Source: RBG-16-66-20 sp035308765 (GTDB lineage Bacteria; Pseudomonadota; Gammaproteobacteria; Burkholderiales; SG8-39). Taken from it: a stretch of 64,000 nucleotides of DNA. The first letter of the stretch is position 1, and every line of letters begins with the position of its first letter. Positions 23,518 through 31,966 of this stretch are shown piece after piece. The translations under genes were made by a program, and so were the position numbers. The notes below the pieces were generated by a model. It saw only the letters and a list, made by a program, of their open reading frames with translations. It searched no databases and was not told where the DNA came from. The DNA is taken from contig DATGGA010000025.1 in assembly GCA_035308765.1 (NCBI GenBank), positions 1-64,000 of the forward strand, written 5' to 3'.

Positions 23518-24026
23518 GTCGCGGGCTTCGCGCGCAGCGCGGGATGACGCTGCTGATCGCGCTCATCATGCTGATCGTGATGACGATGTTCGTGGTGTCG
23601 ATGGTGAAGATCGGCAACACCAACACCACCATCGTCAGCAATATGCGCGCCCAGAAATCGGTCGATACCGAAGCGCAGCAGCAGATCGAGATCGCGATCA
23701 ACAGGTACCAGTTCTTCAGCGACGTCATCGGCGGCGCCGGGGGCTGGGCGAGCGCCCCGACGTACCTGACCGCAGCCCAGCTGTGGGCGACCTACGCGCC
23801 GCCTGGCGCGAGCACCGAGACCGCGACGCAGTCCAACGACCTCAGGCTCTACCGCCCGCAATGCAACTATGCCGCGCCGGCCAGCGGCTACAGCGCCCTC
23901 TCCGGCGTCGCGCCGCAGGACACGTACTGGGACATCGAGGCGACGGCGAGCGACTCGACAACCGGCGCCTCGACCGAAATCCACCAGGGCATCTGGATGC
24001 GGCTGCCCGCCGGCAATTGCAATTAG
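23514..24026 (+). CDS. pilX: Minor pilin PilX
   Basis: A 170-residue prepilin-like protein. RAQRG precedes MTLLIALIMLIVMTMFVVSMVKIG, a PilX-type N-terminus that lacks the canonical Phe1 and Glu5, as is usual for PilX. The segment NTTIVSNMRAQKSVDTEAQQQIEIAINRY follows. It starts at GTG overlapping the pilW stop, and lies 23 bp before pilY1. Confidence 0.88.
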   Translation: MSRGLRAQRGMTLLIALIMLIVMTMFVVSMVKIGNTNTTIVSNMRAQKSVDTEAQQQIEIAINRYQFFSDVIGGAGGWASAPTYLTAAQLWATYAPPGASTETATQSNDLRLYRPQCNYAAPASGYSALSGVAPQDTYWDIEATASDSTTGASTEIHQGIWMRLPAGNCN

Positions 24027-24049
24027 GAACAAATGAATCTGGAGCAATC

Positions 24050-27000
24050 ATGAAAGTATTCCAACAAAACCTGATGACAGCGCTGCTCGCCTTCCTGTTG
24101 ACGGCCGCGACCGTGCCGGCCTTGGCGGCGGGCGTCGACCTCGTGGGAGACGACACGGACCTGTTCACGACGAATCCAAGCATCCCGGCGGAGGTTCCGA
24201 ACGTCCTGGTCGTCCTGGACAATACCTCTAACTGGTCGCAGCAGGCGCAGCAATGGCCTGCGACTCTCGATCCAGCCTGCGTGAGCGCGGGGATGACCGG
24301 CACCGCCCAAGGTGATGCCGAGATCTGCGCAATTTTCCTTACCATCCAGAATCTGACGTCGTCGGTGAACGTGGGCCTGATGATGTTCGACGATCAAAAC
24401 AAGGGCGCATACGTCCGTTTTCCGATGGGTTCCATGACGCCGGCCAATATCGCGACGTTCAAGTCGATCTTGGTCAACATCAGTACCAACAATCCGGGCG
24501 ACAAGACCAGCTCGAACACGGCGTACGAGAACCCGATGAACGACGTGTTCCGTTACTTCAACAGCCTGGCGACCTTAACGCAAAACGCAGCGCCCACGCC
24601 GCAGGCGAACGTCGGCGGCTACACCGATTCGACGATGAATAACTTCAGCTTTCTCCCCGGACAGAGCGGCGATACCTGCGGTTTCGACTACATCATCTTC
24701 ATCGGCAACGGCTTTCCAAACGCCGGCAGCCTCACGCCCGACATGGCCACTGCCTCCGGGTTGCTAAACGACTCGGCGAATATCGTCCTGAACACGACGC
24801 CGATCCAGAACACCGGCAGCAACGCCGACGTATGGTCGCGTTTTCTCTTTCAGTACGGGGTCAAAGTGGGTGCCGGCGCCTACCGCCATGTCACGACCTA
24901 CACGATCAACGTCTGCAACGCCAAATGCACGGCAAACCAGACGGCCTTGAACCAGATCACGCTGCTGCAAAGCATGGCCACCGTGAGCCAGGGCAAGTAT
25001 TTTCTCGCCACGAGTATCGGCGCGATCGAATCCGCTCTAGCCAGTATTTTTGCGGAAGTGCAAGCGGTCAACAGCGTGTTCGCAGCAACGACGCTGCCGG
25101 TTTCGATCAACGTGCGCGGCACCAACCTGAACCAGGTGTACATCGGCGTGTTCCGGCCGGATCCGACCTCCAGCCCGCGCTGGTTCGGCAACCTGAAGCA
25201 GTATCAACTTGGCCTCAATGCCTCGACGAACTCCCTGCAGCTCGTCGACGCGACCGGCGCGCAAGCGGTGAACCTCAACACGGGATTCATCACGAACACG
25301 GCAACGAGCTTTTGGACGACCACCTATAACGCCCAGGGCACCACGCCGGCGCTGGGATTCTGGTCATTCCGCGGGCCAAGTTACGCCACCACGGATGTCG
25401 GCAAGGATCAGGACTCGCCGGATGGCGACCTCGTCGAGAAAGGCGGCGGCGCGGAAATGATCCGCATGACCTATCCCATGCCAGACTCGACCGCCGCGCA
25501 GACGCGCAACCTGTACACCTGCACCGGCTCCTGCGCCGCGGGAAGCACGCTGTCAAGCTATCTTTTCAATACCTCTAACTCCGATATCACCGCGGCGCTG
25601 CTGGGCACATTCCAAGCAATCAGCGTATCGTCGCTTAGCGCTTCGGGGACGACGGCCACCGCCGTAACGTCCGCGGCCCATGGATTTTCTGTCGGGAATG
25701 TCGTCACAATCGCCGGCGCCGTGCCCAATCTGTTCAACGGCAATTACACTATTGTCACCGTCCCGAACGCGACCAGCTTTACCTACACGCTTTCGTCTGC
25801 GCCGGATACGACGCACGCATACGTGACGCTGCCGGGATACACGCTCGTACCGGCCACGGATCTCGTCACGGTCTCTGGAGCGACGCCAACCGCCTACAAC
25901 GTCGCCAGCACGGCAATTTCGGCGGTTGTCGGCAACGCGAACCAGTTCTCATACGTATTGGGTTCATCGCCGACAACGGCGGCCAGCGGATATTCAGTTA
26001 CGGGGATACGTCAAGTCCAGGTGTCAAGCGGGACGAGCAAGGTCACGTGGTCAAATGGCTCGGCGTTGAACAATGTAACGGTCTCTCTGGCCAACCACGG
26101 CTATAGCAGCGCCGATACGGTCGCCATCACAGGAGCAACGGACGCGGCCTTCAATACGGCCGGGTCGACAATCGTCAAGGTCGACAACAACACATTCACC
26201 TACACGACCGCGTCGACTCCCGCTGGCGGCACGACCACGACCGGAGTAGTGACTCTCACGGGCTCGCTGCCAAGCGGTTGGGGTAGCGGGACTGTAGTCA
26301 AGATTTCCGGCGTAACGAATCAGACGAACTACAACACTGCATCCACCGGCACCAGTATCTCGCATGTTTCCGGCAATACGTTCCAGTACACCACCTCCGG
26401 AACCGTCGCCAGCGCTGCAAGCGGCACCATGGTCGCCAACCAGGTGGTCGCGAGCGATACCAGCACGTGGACGGTCAGCTCTGCCGCAGCGCAGAGCGTC
26501 ACGGCGACGGCGAACCTCGACAGCACCTGGAACATAAGCAACGTCGTTGCGAGCGGCAGCGGCAGCAACCAAAACCTGAGTATTACGCTAAACAAGGCGC
26601 AATTTACCGATGTCGTATCCGGCAAACCGAACGTTTTGAGGCAGCTACAGGTAGGCGACGCTATCAGCATCGCGGGAACCTGCACTTACAAAGTGGGGAG
26701 CGCTACCAATCAATGCAATGGGCTCAGCATCCTCTCGGTCAGCGGCAATACTGCAAACGCAACCAACCCCAATTCCACTTCCTTTACGAATCTCAACACC
26801 TCCGTCACGGTGGTCCTCTCCGTGGGCGCAAACATCGGCACGATAAGTTTCAGTGGCGCGACAATGTTGTACGCCGGCACGAGCAGCGCGACAGGCAATT
26901 TCGGCATCCGGTTCACGCTCAGCCGCGGCCAGTACTCCGGGCAGCTCCTGCACCAGCTCGCGCCGGGGGATTCGCTTGCCTTCGCGAACTGCTCGTATAC

Positions 27001-29302
27001 GGCGGGCGGCGTGAGTAATATTTGTAGCGGCACCGTCGCGGCGGTGTCTGGAAATTCCAGTATCACGAACGCCCCTCCGGTCGCTGCCAACACCTACGCA
27101 GATATTACGGGCACGGTTACCGTCGATGTGGTTCAAAGCTCGCCCGGTGCGATCAGCGCGGTCACAACGACCAACACGGCAGCAGGCGTAGCGCCGCTCG
27201 GCACCGCAACTACACTGGCCTGGACCGGTCAAACCATCGGTGCAAATGTGGCGATCACATCCATTGTTCCCGGCCCATTGACGGTGCAAGCCGCCGGAAC
27301 GATCTATGCGTCGAAGTCGGGCGATCTGACGAGCAAGGTGACCTCGATCGCCAACCAGTCGGTGGCGACCGGAACCATTACCGCCGGCCTCGCCAGCAAC
27401 CCCGATCCGAACGAGCGGGCAGAGCTTATCAACTGGGTGCGCGGCCAGGACAACAAGGACGACGAGAACATAAACGGGATCTCCACGGACGTGCGCTCTT
27501 CCGTGCACGGCGACGTGCTGCATTCGCGGCCGGCGGTGGTCAACTACAACCGGTTCGGCGACAACAACGACGTCTACATCTTCTACGGCTCCAACGATGG
27601 CCTGCTGCGCGCGATCAAGGGGGGCCAGGCGACCGACGGCACCGCGGGCCAGGAGCAATGGGCGTTCATCGCGCCGGAATTCTTCGGCAAGGTGAAGCGC
27701 CTGCGCAACCAGACGCCGGCGATCTCTTCCACCAGTCCCAAGGACTATTTCTTCGACGGGCCGATCGGGGTCTATACGCTCGATGCGAACAACGACGGCA
27801 AGCTCAATGCCGCGGACGGCGACAAGGTGTACCTGTTCCTGGCGATGCGCCGCGGCGGACGCATGGTCTACGCGCTCGACGTGACCAATCCGACCAGTCC
27901 CAAGCTGCTGTGGAAGCATGGCTGCACGAATCCCACCGGCACGGGAAGCACCGGCGGCTGCGACACCGGATGGGACCAGCTTGGGCAAACCTGGTCCCAG
28001 CCGCAGTTGGCCTACCTGAACGCCTTTCCCACTACGCTCGCGCTCATTTTCGGGGCGGGCTACGACTCGCCGGCCGAGGATTTCCAGCCCTGCGTTGTTA
28101 CCGCGTTCAATTCCGGCTCGGTCACCGGCTTGACGAATGTCGTCTTCCCGATCCCGATGACGACCGCCAACTGTCCGCCGACGGGCGGCACCAGCACGAC
28201 GAACAACCGGACCATGGGCCGCGGCATATTCATCGTCAACGCCGCGACCGGGGCGATACTGCAGCGGATCGGCCCAGATTCGAGCGCCAACCTGCAAGTC
28301 ACCGGGATGACTTACGCCATTCCGGCGGACCTGGCGATCCTCAAGAACCGCGCCAACACCAGCGCGCGCGCATCGTCGATCGGCACGGAAAGCGTCACGG
28401 CCGGCTACATCGACAGGATCTACGCACCGGACACCGGCGGCAACGTGTGGCGGATCGACGTATCGGATTCCAACACCGCCAACTGGGTGGCGACGCAATT
28501 CGCCTCGATCGCGCCCGCGAGCGGCTCCTCGACGACGACCGGATCGCCGGCGGCGGCGAACATGCGCAAGCTCGAATTCCAGTCCGACGTGGTCTACTCG
28601 AGCGACGCGAACGGCAGCTTCGACGCGGTGCTCGTGGGCAGCGGAGACCGCGAGCATCCCTTCGACCAGGTCGTTGCCAACCGCTTCTACATGTTGAAGG
28701 ACCGCAATGTCGCCACCATCACGCCCGCGATGGTGACGCCGACGCCGCCGGCGACGATCACGGAGAGCGGCCTTTTCGACATCACCAACGGCTGCCTGCA
28801 AAGCGCGACTAACTGCACGGGATCGCAAACGCAAGCCACCGCGGCGGCTTCATTGCTGGGCGCTTCAGGATGGCTGATGCAGCTCGCCAACACCGGCGAG
28901 AAAACGATCGCGCCGGCCACGACGGCGAACGGCACGGTCATATTCAACACCAACCAGCCGAAACAGGACACGGTCACCGGTACCGCGAACAACACGACGT
29001 CGGGCGCGGGCAATTCCTGCGTTTCCGATCTCGGCACCGCCCGGCAGTACGGGGTGAGCTTCCTGAACGGCAACCCCTCGTATATCTACAACCAGCTGCC
29101 CTCGCAATACGTTCCCACGTCGGGCCTCGGCCGCTACGCCACCTTCGCCGGCGGCGGGTTCCTGCCGCAGCCGGTGCCTGCGGTCGTGCAGATCGGCGGC
29201 AAGTACTACCAGACGATAATTTCGGGCGTGACCACCACCAACCCGGGAGGCTTGTCGCTCCAGAATCGCGTGCGGACTTACTGGTACAAGAAGGTGGATT
29301 GA
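24050..29302 (+). CDS. pilY1: Type IV pilus tip adhesin/biogenesis protein PilY1, enlarged
   Basis: A 1750-residue secreted protein. Signal peptide to about residue 26; ATG at 24050 with a TGGAG site. The N-terminal region has a von Willebrand A-like start (VLVVLDNTSNW). The C-terminal third is the PilC/PilY1 beta-propeller: SVHGDVLHSRPAVVNY, WAFIAPEFFGKVKRL, and a calcium loop DANNDGKLNAAD (about 1245-1256), followed by RRGGRMVYALDVT. Between them lies an insertion with four degenerate modules (cores near residues 552, 606, 691, 750) and two Cys-pair modules (C878/C889, C981/C992). It is about 600 residues longer than P. aeruginosa PilY1. It caps the minor pilin complex and likely mediates adhesion; the repeats are the probable variable part. 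Confidence 0.93.
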   Translation: MKVFQQNLMTALLAFLLTAATVPALAAGVDLVGDDTDLFTTNPSIPAEVPNVLVVLDNTSNWSQQAQQWPATLDPACVSAGMTGTAQGDAEICAIFLTIQNLTSSVNVGLMMFDDQNKGAYVRFPMGSMTPANIATFKSILVNISTNNPGDKTSSNTAYENPMNDVFRYFNSLATLTQNAAPTPQANVGGYTDSTMNNFSFLPGQSGDTCGFDYIIFIGNGFPNAGSLTPDMATASGLLNDSANIVLNTTPIQNTGSNADVWSRFLFQYGVKVGAGAYRHVTTYTINVCNAKCTANQTALNQITLLQSMATVSQGKYFLATSIGAIESALASIFAEVQAVNSVFAATTLPVSINVRGTNLNQVYIGVFRPDPTSSPRWFGNLKQYQLGLNASTNSLQLVDATGAQAVNLNTGFITNTATSFWTTTYNAQGTTPALGFWSFRGPSYATTDVGKDQDSPDGDLVEKGGGAEMIRMTYPMPDSTAAQTRNLYTCTGSCAAGSTLSSYLFNTSNSDITAALLGTFQAISVSSLSASGTTATAVTSAAHGFSVGNVVTIAGAVPNLFNGNYTIVTVPNATSFTYTLSSAPDTTHAYVTLPGYTLVPATDLVTVSGATPTAYNVASTAISAVVGNANQFSYVLGSSPTTAASGYSVTGIRQVQVSSGTSKVTWSNGSALNNVTVSLANHGYSSADTVAITGATDAAFNTAGSTIVKVDNNTFTYTTASTPAGGTTTTGVVTLTGSLPSGWGSGTVVKISGVTNQTNYNTASTGTSISHVSGNTFQYTTSGTVASAASGTMVANQVVASDTSTWTVSSAAAQSVTATANLDSTWNISNVVASGSGSNQNLSITLNKAQFTDVVSGKPNVLRQLQVGDAISIAGTCTYKVGSATNQCNGLSILSVSGNTANATNPNSTSFTNLNTSVTVVLSVGANIGTISFSGATMLYAGTSSATGNFGIRFTLSRGQYSGQLLHQLAPGDSLAFANCSYTAGGVSNICSGTVAAVSGNSSITNAPPVAANTYADITGTVTVDVVQSSPGAISAVTTTNTAAGVAPLGTATTLAWTGQTIGANVAITSIVPGPLTVQAAGTIYASKSGDLTSKVTSIANQSVATGTITAGLASNPDPNERAELINWVRGQDNKDDENINGISTDVRSSVHGDVLHSRPAVVNYNRFGDNNDVYIFYGSNDGLLRAIKGGQATDGTAGQEQWAFIAPEFFGKVKRLRNQTPAISSTSPKDYFFDGPIGVYTLDANNDGKLNAADGDKVYLFLAMRRGGRMVYALDVTNPTSPKLLWKHGCTNPTGTGSTGGCDTGWDQLGQTWSQPQLAYLNAFPTTLALIFGAGYDSPAEDFQPCVVTAFNSGSVTGLTNVVFPIPMTTANCPPTGGTSTTNNRTMGRGIFIVNAATGAILQRIGPDSSANLQVTGMTYAIPADLAILKNRANTSARASSIGTESVTAGYIDRIYAPDTGGNVWRIDVSDSNTANWVATQFASIAPASGSSTTTGSPAAANMRKLEFQSDVVYSSDANGSFDAVLVGSGDREHPFDQVVANRFYMLKDRNVATITPAMVTPTPPATITESGLFDITNGCLQSATNCTGSQTQATAAASLLGASGWLMQLANTGEKTIAPATTANGTVIFNTNQPKQDTVTGTANNTTSGAGNSCVSDLGTARQYGVSFLNGNPSYIYNQLPSQYVPTSGLGRYATFAGGGFLPQPVPAVVQIGGKYYQTIISGVTTTNPGGLSLQNRVRTYWYKKVD

Positions 29303-29325
29303 CCGCCCGGAACTTCAACGGGCGG
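29303..29325. other. Stem-loop between convergent pilY1 and DUF4124-glutaredoxin genes
   Basis: CCGCCCG and CGGGCGG form a 7-bp stem around a 9-nt loop, starting right after the pilY1 stop. There is no T tract on either strand, so it is not a classical terminator; it may support termination or mRNA 3' end protection. Confidence 0.4.
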
Positions 29326-29342
29326 GACCGTTTCCGCGCGGA

Positions 29343-29978
29343 TTACTTGTTTTCCCCGGGAACGCCGTAGGGACCTGGTTTCGGCGGAGCGCCCTGCAGG
29401 CCGCTGGAATCGTAGGGTCCGGGCTTTGCCGCCGGCCCGCTCGGGGCCACGGGCTCGGCGACAGGAGGCGGCTGGAAGCCTTCGGGCGGGGCGGGCGCAG
29501 CCTGCGAGCGCGCCGGGAACGCGCCTGCCGGCGGATAGCCGGCGGAATCCAGCAGCGCGTCGTAGGCGCCCGGATCGAAACCGCTTTGCGCCGATCGTCC
29601 CACGACGAGTGCCGGCACCTTCTCCGTATTGGCCGCCTTCTTGAGCTGCTCGAGAGTCGAGGGCGTCCAGACCTGTATTTCAGTGAATGGCACACCGCGC
29701 TTGTTGAGCACGCTGCGCGCCGAATCGCATGCCTCCTTGCAGCCGGGAGCGGTGTACAACGTAACCGGAAAATTCTTCTGCAGTTCCGCGAGTTCGAAGG
29801 GGGGCGGCGCAGCCGCGGGCTTCGCGGTCGCCAATTTCGATTCGCGCACGTCCTTCGCGCCCGCCGGCGGCGTGTCGCCAAACTGGGTATGTCCCTTCTC
29901 GTCTGTCCAACGGTACAGTTGCGCTTGCGCGACGCCCGCAAACGCGACCATGCCAAGCAATATTGCCCGTAAAATCAT
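29343..29978 (-). CDS. DUF4124 - glutaredoxin-like periplasmic protein
   Basis: A 211-residue protein starting at the ATG at 29978 (signal peptide MILRAILLGMVAFAGVAQA). Residues about 20-45 are a DUF4124 module (QLYRWTDEKGHTQFGDTPPAG). Residues about 65-140 form a glutaredoxin/thioredoxin-like domain: VTLYTAPGCKEACDSARSVLNKRGVPFTEIQVW... VPALVVG. The Cys motif is C-x3-C, not the usual C-x2-C. The C-terminus is Pro/Gly-rich with repeated KPGPY. It follows ispH by 32 bp and may be the last gene of that operon. A thiol or disulfide role in the periplasm is inferred. Confidence 0.82.
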   Translation of the reverse strand: MILRAILLGMVAFAGVAQAQLYRWTDEKGHTQFGDTPPAGAKDVRESKLATAKPAAAPPPFELAELQKNFPVTLYTAPGCKEACDSARSVLNKRGVPFTEIQVWTPSTLEQLKKAANTEKVPALVVGRSAQSGFDPGAYDALLDSAGYPPAGAFPARSQAAPAPPEGFQPPPVAEPVAPSGPAAKPGPYDSSGLQGAPPKPGPYGVPGENK

Positions 29979-30010
29979 GCGCGAATAATACCATTCCGCC
30001 CAGCGAACTC

Positions 30011-30940
30011 TCAGCGCTCCTGCGCGAGTTCGCGCGGCAGCGTGAAGACGACGTGCTCGGCGATGCCCTCCAGCGGCCGCACGCTCTTCGCGCCCAGTTC
30101 CAGCAGCCGCTCTATAAGTTCGTTCACCAGCACTTCCGGCGCCGAAGCGCCCGCCGTAACGCCGACCCGCGGTTTGCCCGCGATCCACTCCGGCTTCAGT
30201 CCCGCGGCGTTGTCCACCATGTAGGCGTCCACGCCCATGTTCTGCGCCACTTCGCGCAGGCGGTTGGAGTTGGAGCTGTTGGGCGAGCCCACCACGATCA
30301 CCACGTCGCAGCGCGGCGCCATGAACTTGACCGCGTCCTGGCGGTTCTGCGTCGCGTAGCAGATGTCGTCCCGCTTCGGTCCGCGTATCAGCGGAAAGCG
30401 CGCCCGCAGCGCGGTGACGATCAGCGCGGCGTCGTCCACCGACAGCGTGGTCTGGGTCACGTAGGCGAGCTTGCCGGGGTTCGCGACCGCGAGCCGCGCC
30501 ACGTCGTCCACTGTCTCGACCAGGTGCATGCCGCCGTCCGCCTGGCCCATGGTGCCCTCGGACTCCGGATGGCCGCGGTGGCCGATCATCACGATCTCGT
30601 AGCCCTCGCGCAGCATCTTCGATACTTCGACGTGAACCTTGGTCACGAGCGGGCAGGTGGCGTCGAACACCTTCAGGCCGCGCGCCTCGGCGTCGCGCCG
30701 GATTTCCCTGGAGACGCCGTGGGCGGAGAAAATCACGGTGCTGCCGCGCGGCACCTCGTCCAGCTCCTCGACGAAAACCGCGCCCTTCTTCCGCAGGTCT
30801 TCGACCACGTACTTGTTGTGCACGATCTCGTGGCGCACGTAGATCGGCGCGCCGCGCTGCTGCAGCGCGCGTTCCACGATTTCGATCGCGCGTTCGACGC
30901 CGGCGCAGAAGCCGCGGGGGTTGGCGAGCAGGACATCCAT
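30011..30940 (-). CDS. ispH: 4-hydroxy-3-methylbut-2-enyl diphosphate reductase
   Basis: A 309-residue Fe-S enzyme for the last step of the MEP isoprenoid pathway, reducing HMBPP to IPP and DMAPP. The three cluster cysteines are Cys12 (RGFCAG), Cys96 (DATCP) and Cys194 (DDICYATQ). His41, His74, His124 and Glu126 (GHRGHPESEGT) are in place. The ATG at 30940 gives the normal family N-terminus MDVLLANPRGFCAG. It lies 11 bp after the HD hydrolase gene, in the ribF-ileS-lspA-x-ispH operon. dxs and ispA of the same pathway are at 51.9-54.8 kb. Confidence 0.97.
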   Translation of the reverse strand: MDVLLANPRGFCAGVERAIEIVERALQQRGAPIYVRHEIVHNKYVVEDLRKKGAVFVEELDEVPRGSTVIFSAHGVSREIRRDAEARGLKVFDATCPLVTKVHVEVSKMLREGYEIVMIGHRGHPESEGTMGQADGGMHLVETVDDVARLAVANPGKLAYVTQTTLSVDDAALIVTALRARFPLIRGPKRDDICYATQNRQDAVKFMAPRCDVVIVVGSPNSSNSNRLREVAQNMGVDAYMVDNAAGLKPEWIAGKPRVGVTAGASAPEVLVNELIERLLELGAKSVRPLEGIAEHVVFTLPRELAQER

Positions 30941-30951
30941 AGGGCGAGATT

Positions 30952-31494
30952 CTACGGCTTGCGCAGGTACGCGGTGTCGAACGCGGCTTCGAGCCGCGGA
31001 TGGCTGCCGCGCAATCCGTCGATCACCCGCTTTGCCCATTCGAAGTACTCCTGGCGGCGCTGCAGGTCCCACTTGGCCGGCGGCCGGTCGGCGACATCCC
31101 TCAGGTTGCAGATCTTGTCGGCCAGCTTGACCAGCTTGGCGCCCGCGCTCAGGCCCGCGGCATGCTCGATCTGCAGCCGCTTGCGGTCGGCCTTGGGGAG
31201 ATTCTGGTCGTCGGTCACCTCGGCGACCATGCCCGCGATGCGGCGGCCGAAATGCTCGACCAGTTCTTCGAAGGTGGTGTCGGTGTCCTCGATGGTGTCG
31301 TGCAGCAGGGCCGCGGCCAGCACTTCGATATCGCCGACGCCACCCTCGCCCGCCAGCACCTCGGCCAGCGCGATCGGATGGTTGATGTAAGGCGAGGCCT
31401 CGGCGTCCTTGCGCCGCTGATCCCGATGCTTGTGCGCCGCGAACGACAGCGCCCTTAGCAGCAGCGCCAGGTTCAACTCAGGCGCCTTTTTCAC
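30952..31494 (-). CDS. HD-domain small alarmone hydrolase-like protein (MESH1/SpoT-HD type)
   Basis: A 180-residue single-domain protein resembling the (p)ppGpp hydrolase half of RelA/SpoT. Metal and catalytic residues: His21 in AAHKHRDQRRKD, His39 in INHPIALA, His65-Asp66 and Glu69-Asp70 in LLHDTIEDT, and Asp126/Asn130 in KLADKICNLRDV. No synthetase or regulatory domain is present. It may remove (p)ppGpp or, as shown for MESH1, hydrolyse NADPH; activity is inferred. It starts at GTG inside the end of lspA (17-bp overlap) and precedes ispH, the slot commonly taken by the FKBP isomerase gene fkpB. Confidence 0.85.
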   Translation of the reverse strand: MKKAPELNLALLLRALSFAAHKHRDQRRKDAEASPYINHPIALAEVLAGEGGVGDIEVLAAALLHDTIEDTDTTFEELVEHFGRRIAGMVAEVTDDQNLPKADRKRLQIEHAAGLSAGAKLVKLADKICNLRDVADRPPAKWDLQRRQEYFEWAKRVIDGLRGSHPRLEAAFDTAYLRKP

Positions 31495-31966
31495 GGCTCG
31501 CCGGCTCGCGGTGCAGGAAACCCTCCAGGATCAGGATCCCGGCGCCGATCGTGATCGCCGAATCGGCGACGTTGAAAGCCGGCCAGTGCCAGCCCATGGC
31601 ATGGAAATCGAGAAAATCGACCACGTGGCCGTAGGCGATGCGGTCGTAGAGGTTGCCGAGCGCCCCGCCCAGAATGAGCGCCAGGCCGCTGCAGAAAAGA
31701 ACTTTGTTTTTATTTCTCAGGATCAGAAAAGCAATGACGACGGAAGCCGCGATGGCGAACGCGGCGAACAGGAGGGTCTGCCAGCCCTGCGCCGAGGCGA
31801 GGAAACTGAATGCCGCTCCCTTGTTGAACACCAGAACGAGATTGAAGAACGGCGCCACGGTACGGGCCTCCCCGGGCGAAAACGACGCCAGCACGGCTAT
31901 CTTGGTCAGGTAGTCCAGCGCAATAACCAGGACCGCAAGACCGAACCAGCGTGCCGCCCTAGGCAT
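31478..31966 (-). CDS. lspA: Lipoprotein signal peptidase II
   Basis: A 162-residue inner-membrane aspartic protease that cleaves prolipoprotein signal peptides. It has four hydrophobic helices. The two catalytic aspartates are in GNLYDRIAYGHVVDF and FNVADSAITIG. The conserved VLVFNKGAAFSFLA block is present. The ATG at 31966 is chosen (MPRAARWFGLAVLVIALDYLTK); upstream in-frame codons belong to ileS. It overlaps the ileS stop by 8 bp, so the two are coupled. Confidence 0.96.
   Translation of the reverse strand: MPRAARWFGLAVLVIALDYLTKIAVLASFSPGEARTVAPFFNLVLVFNKGAAFSFLASAQGWQTLLFAAFAIAASVVIAFLILRNKNKVLFCSGLALILGGALGNLYDRIAYGHVVDFLDFHAMGWHWPAFNVADSAITIGAGILILEGFLHREPASREKGA

Noticed and set aside
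26645..28834. A 729-codon minus-strand frame in pilY1
   Set aside because: It is antisense to PilY1, Arg/Gly/Val-rich, with no recognisable domain.
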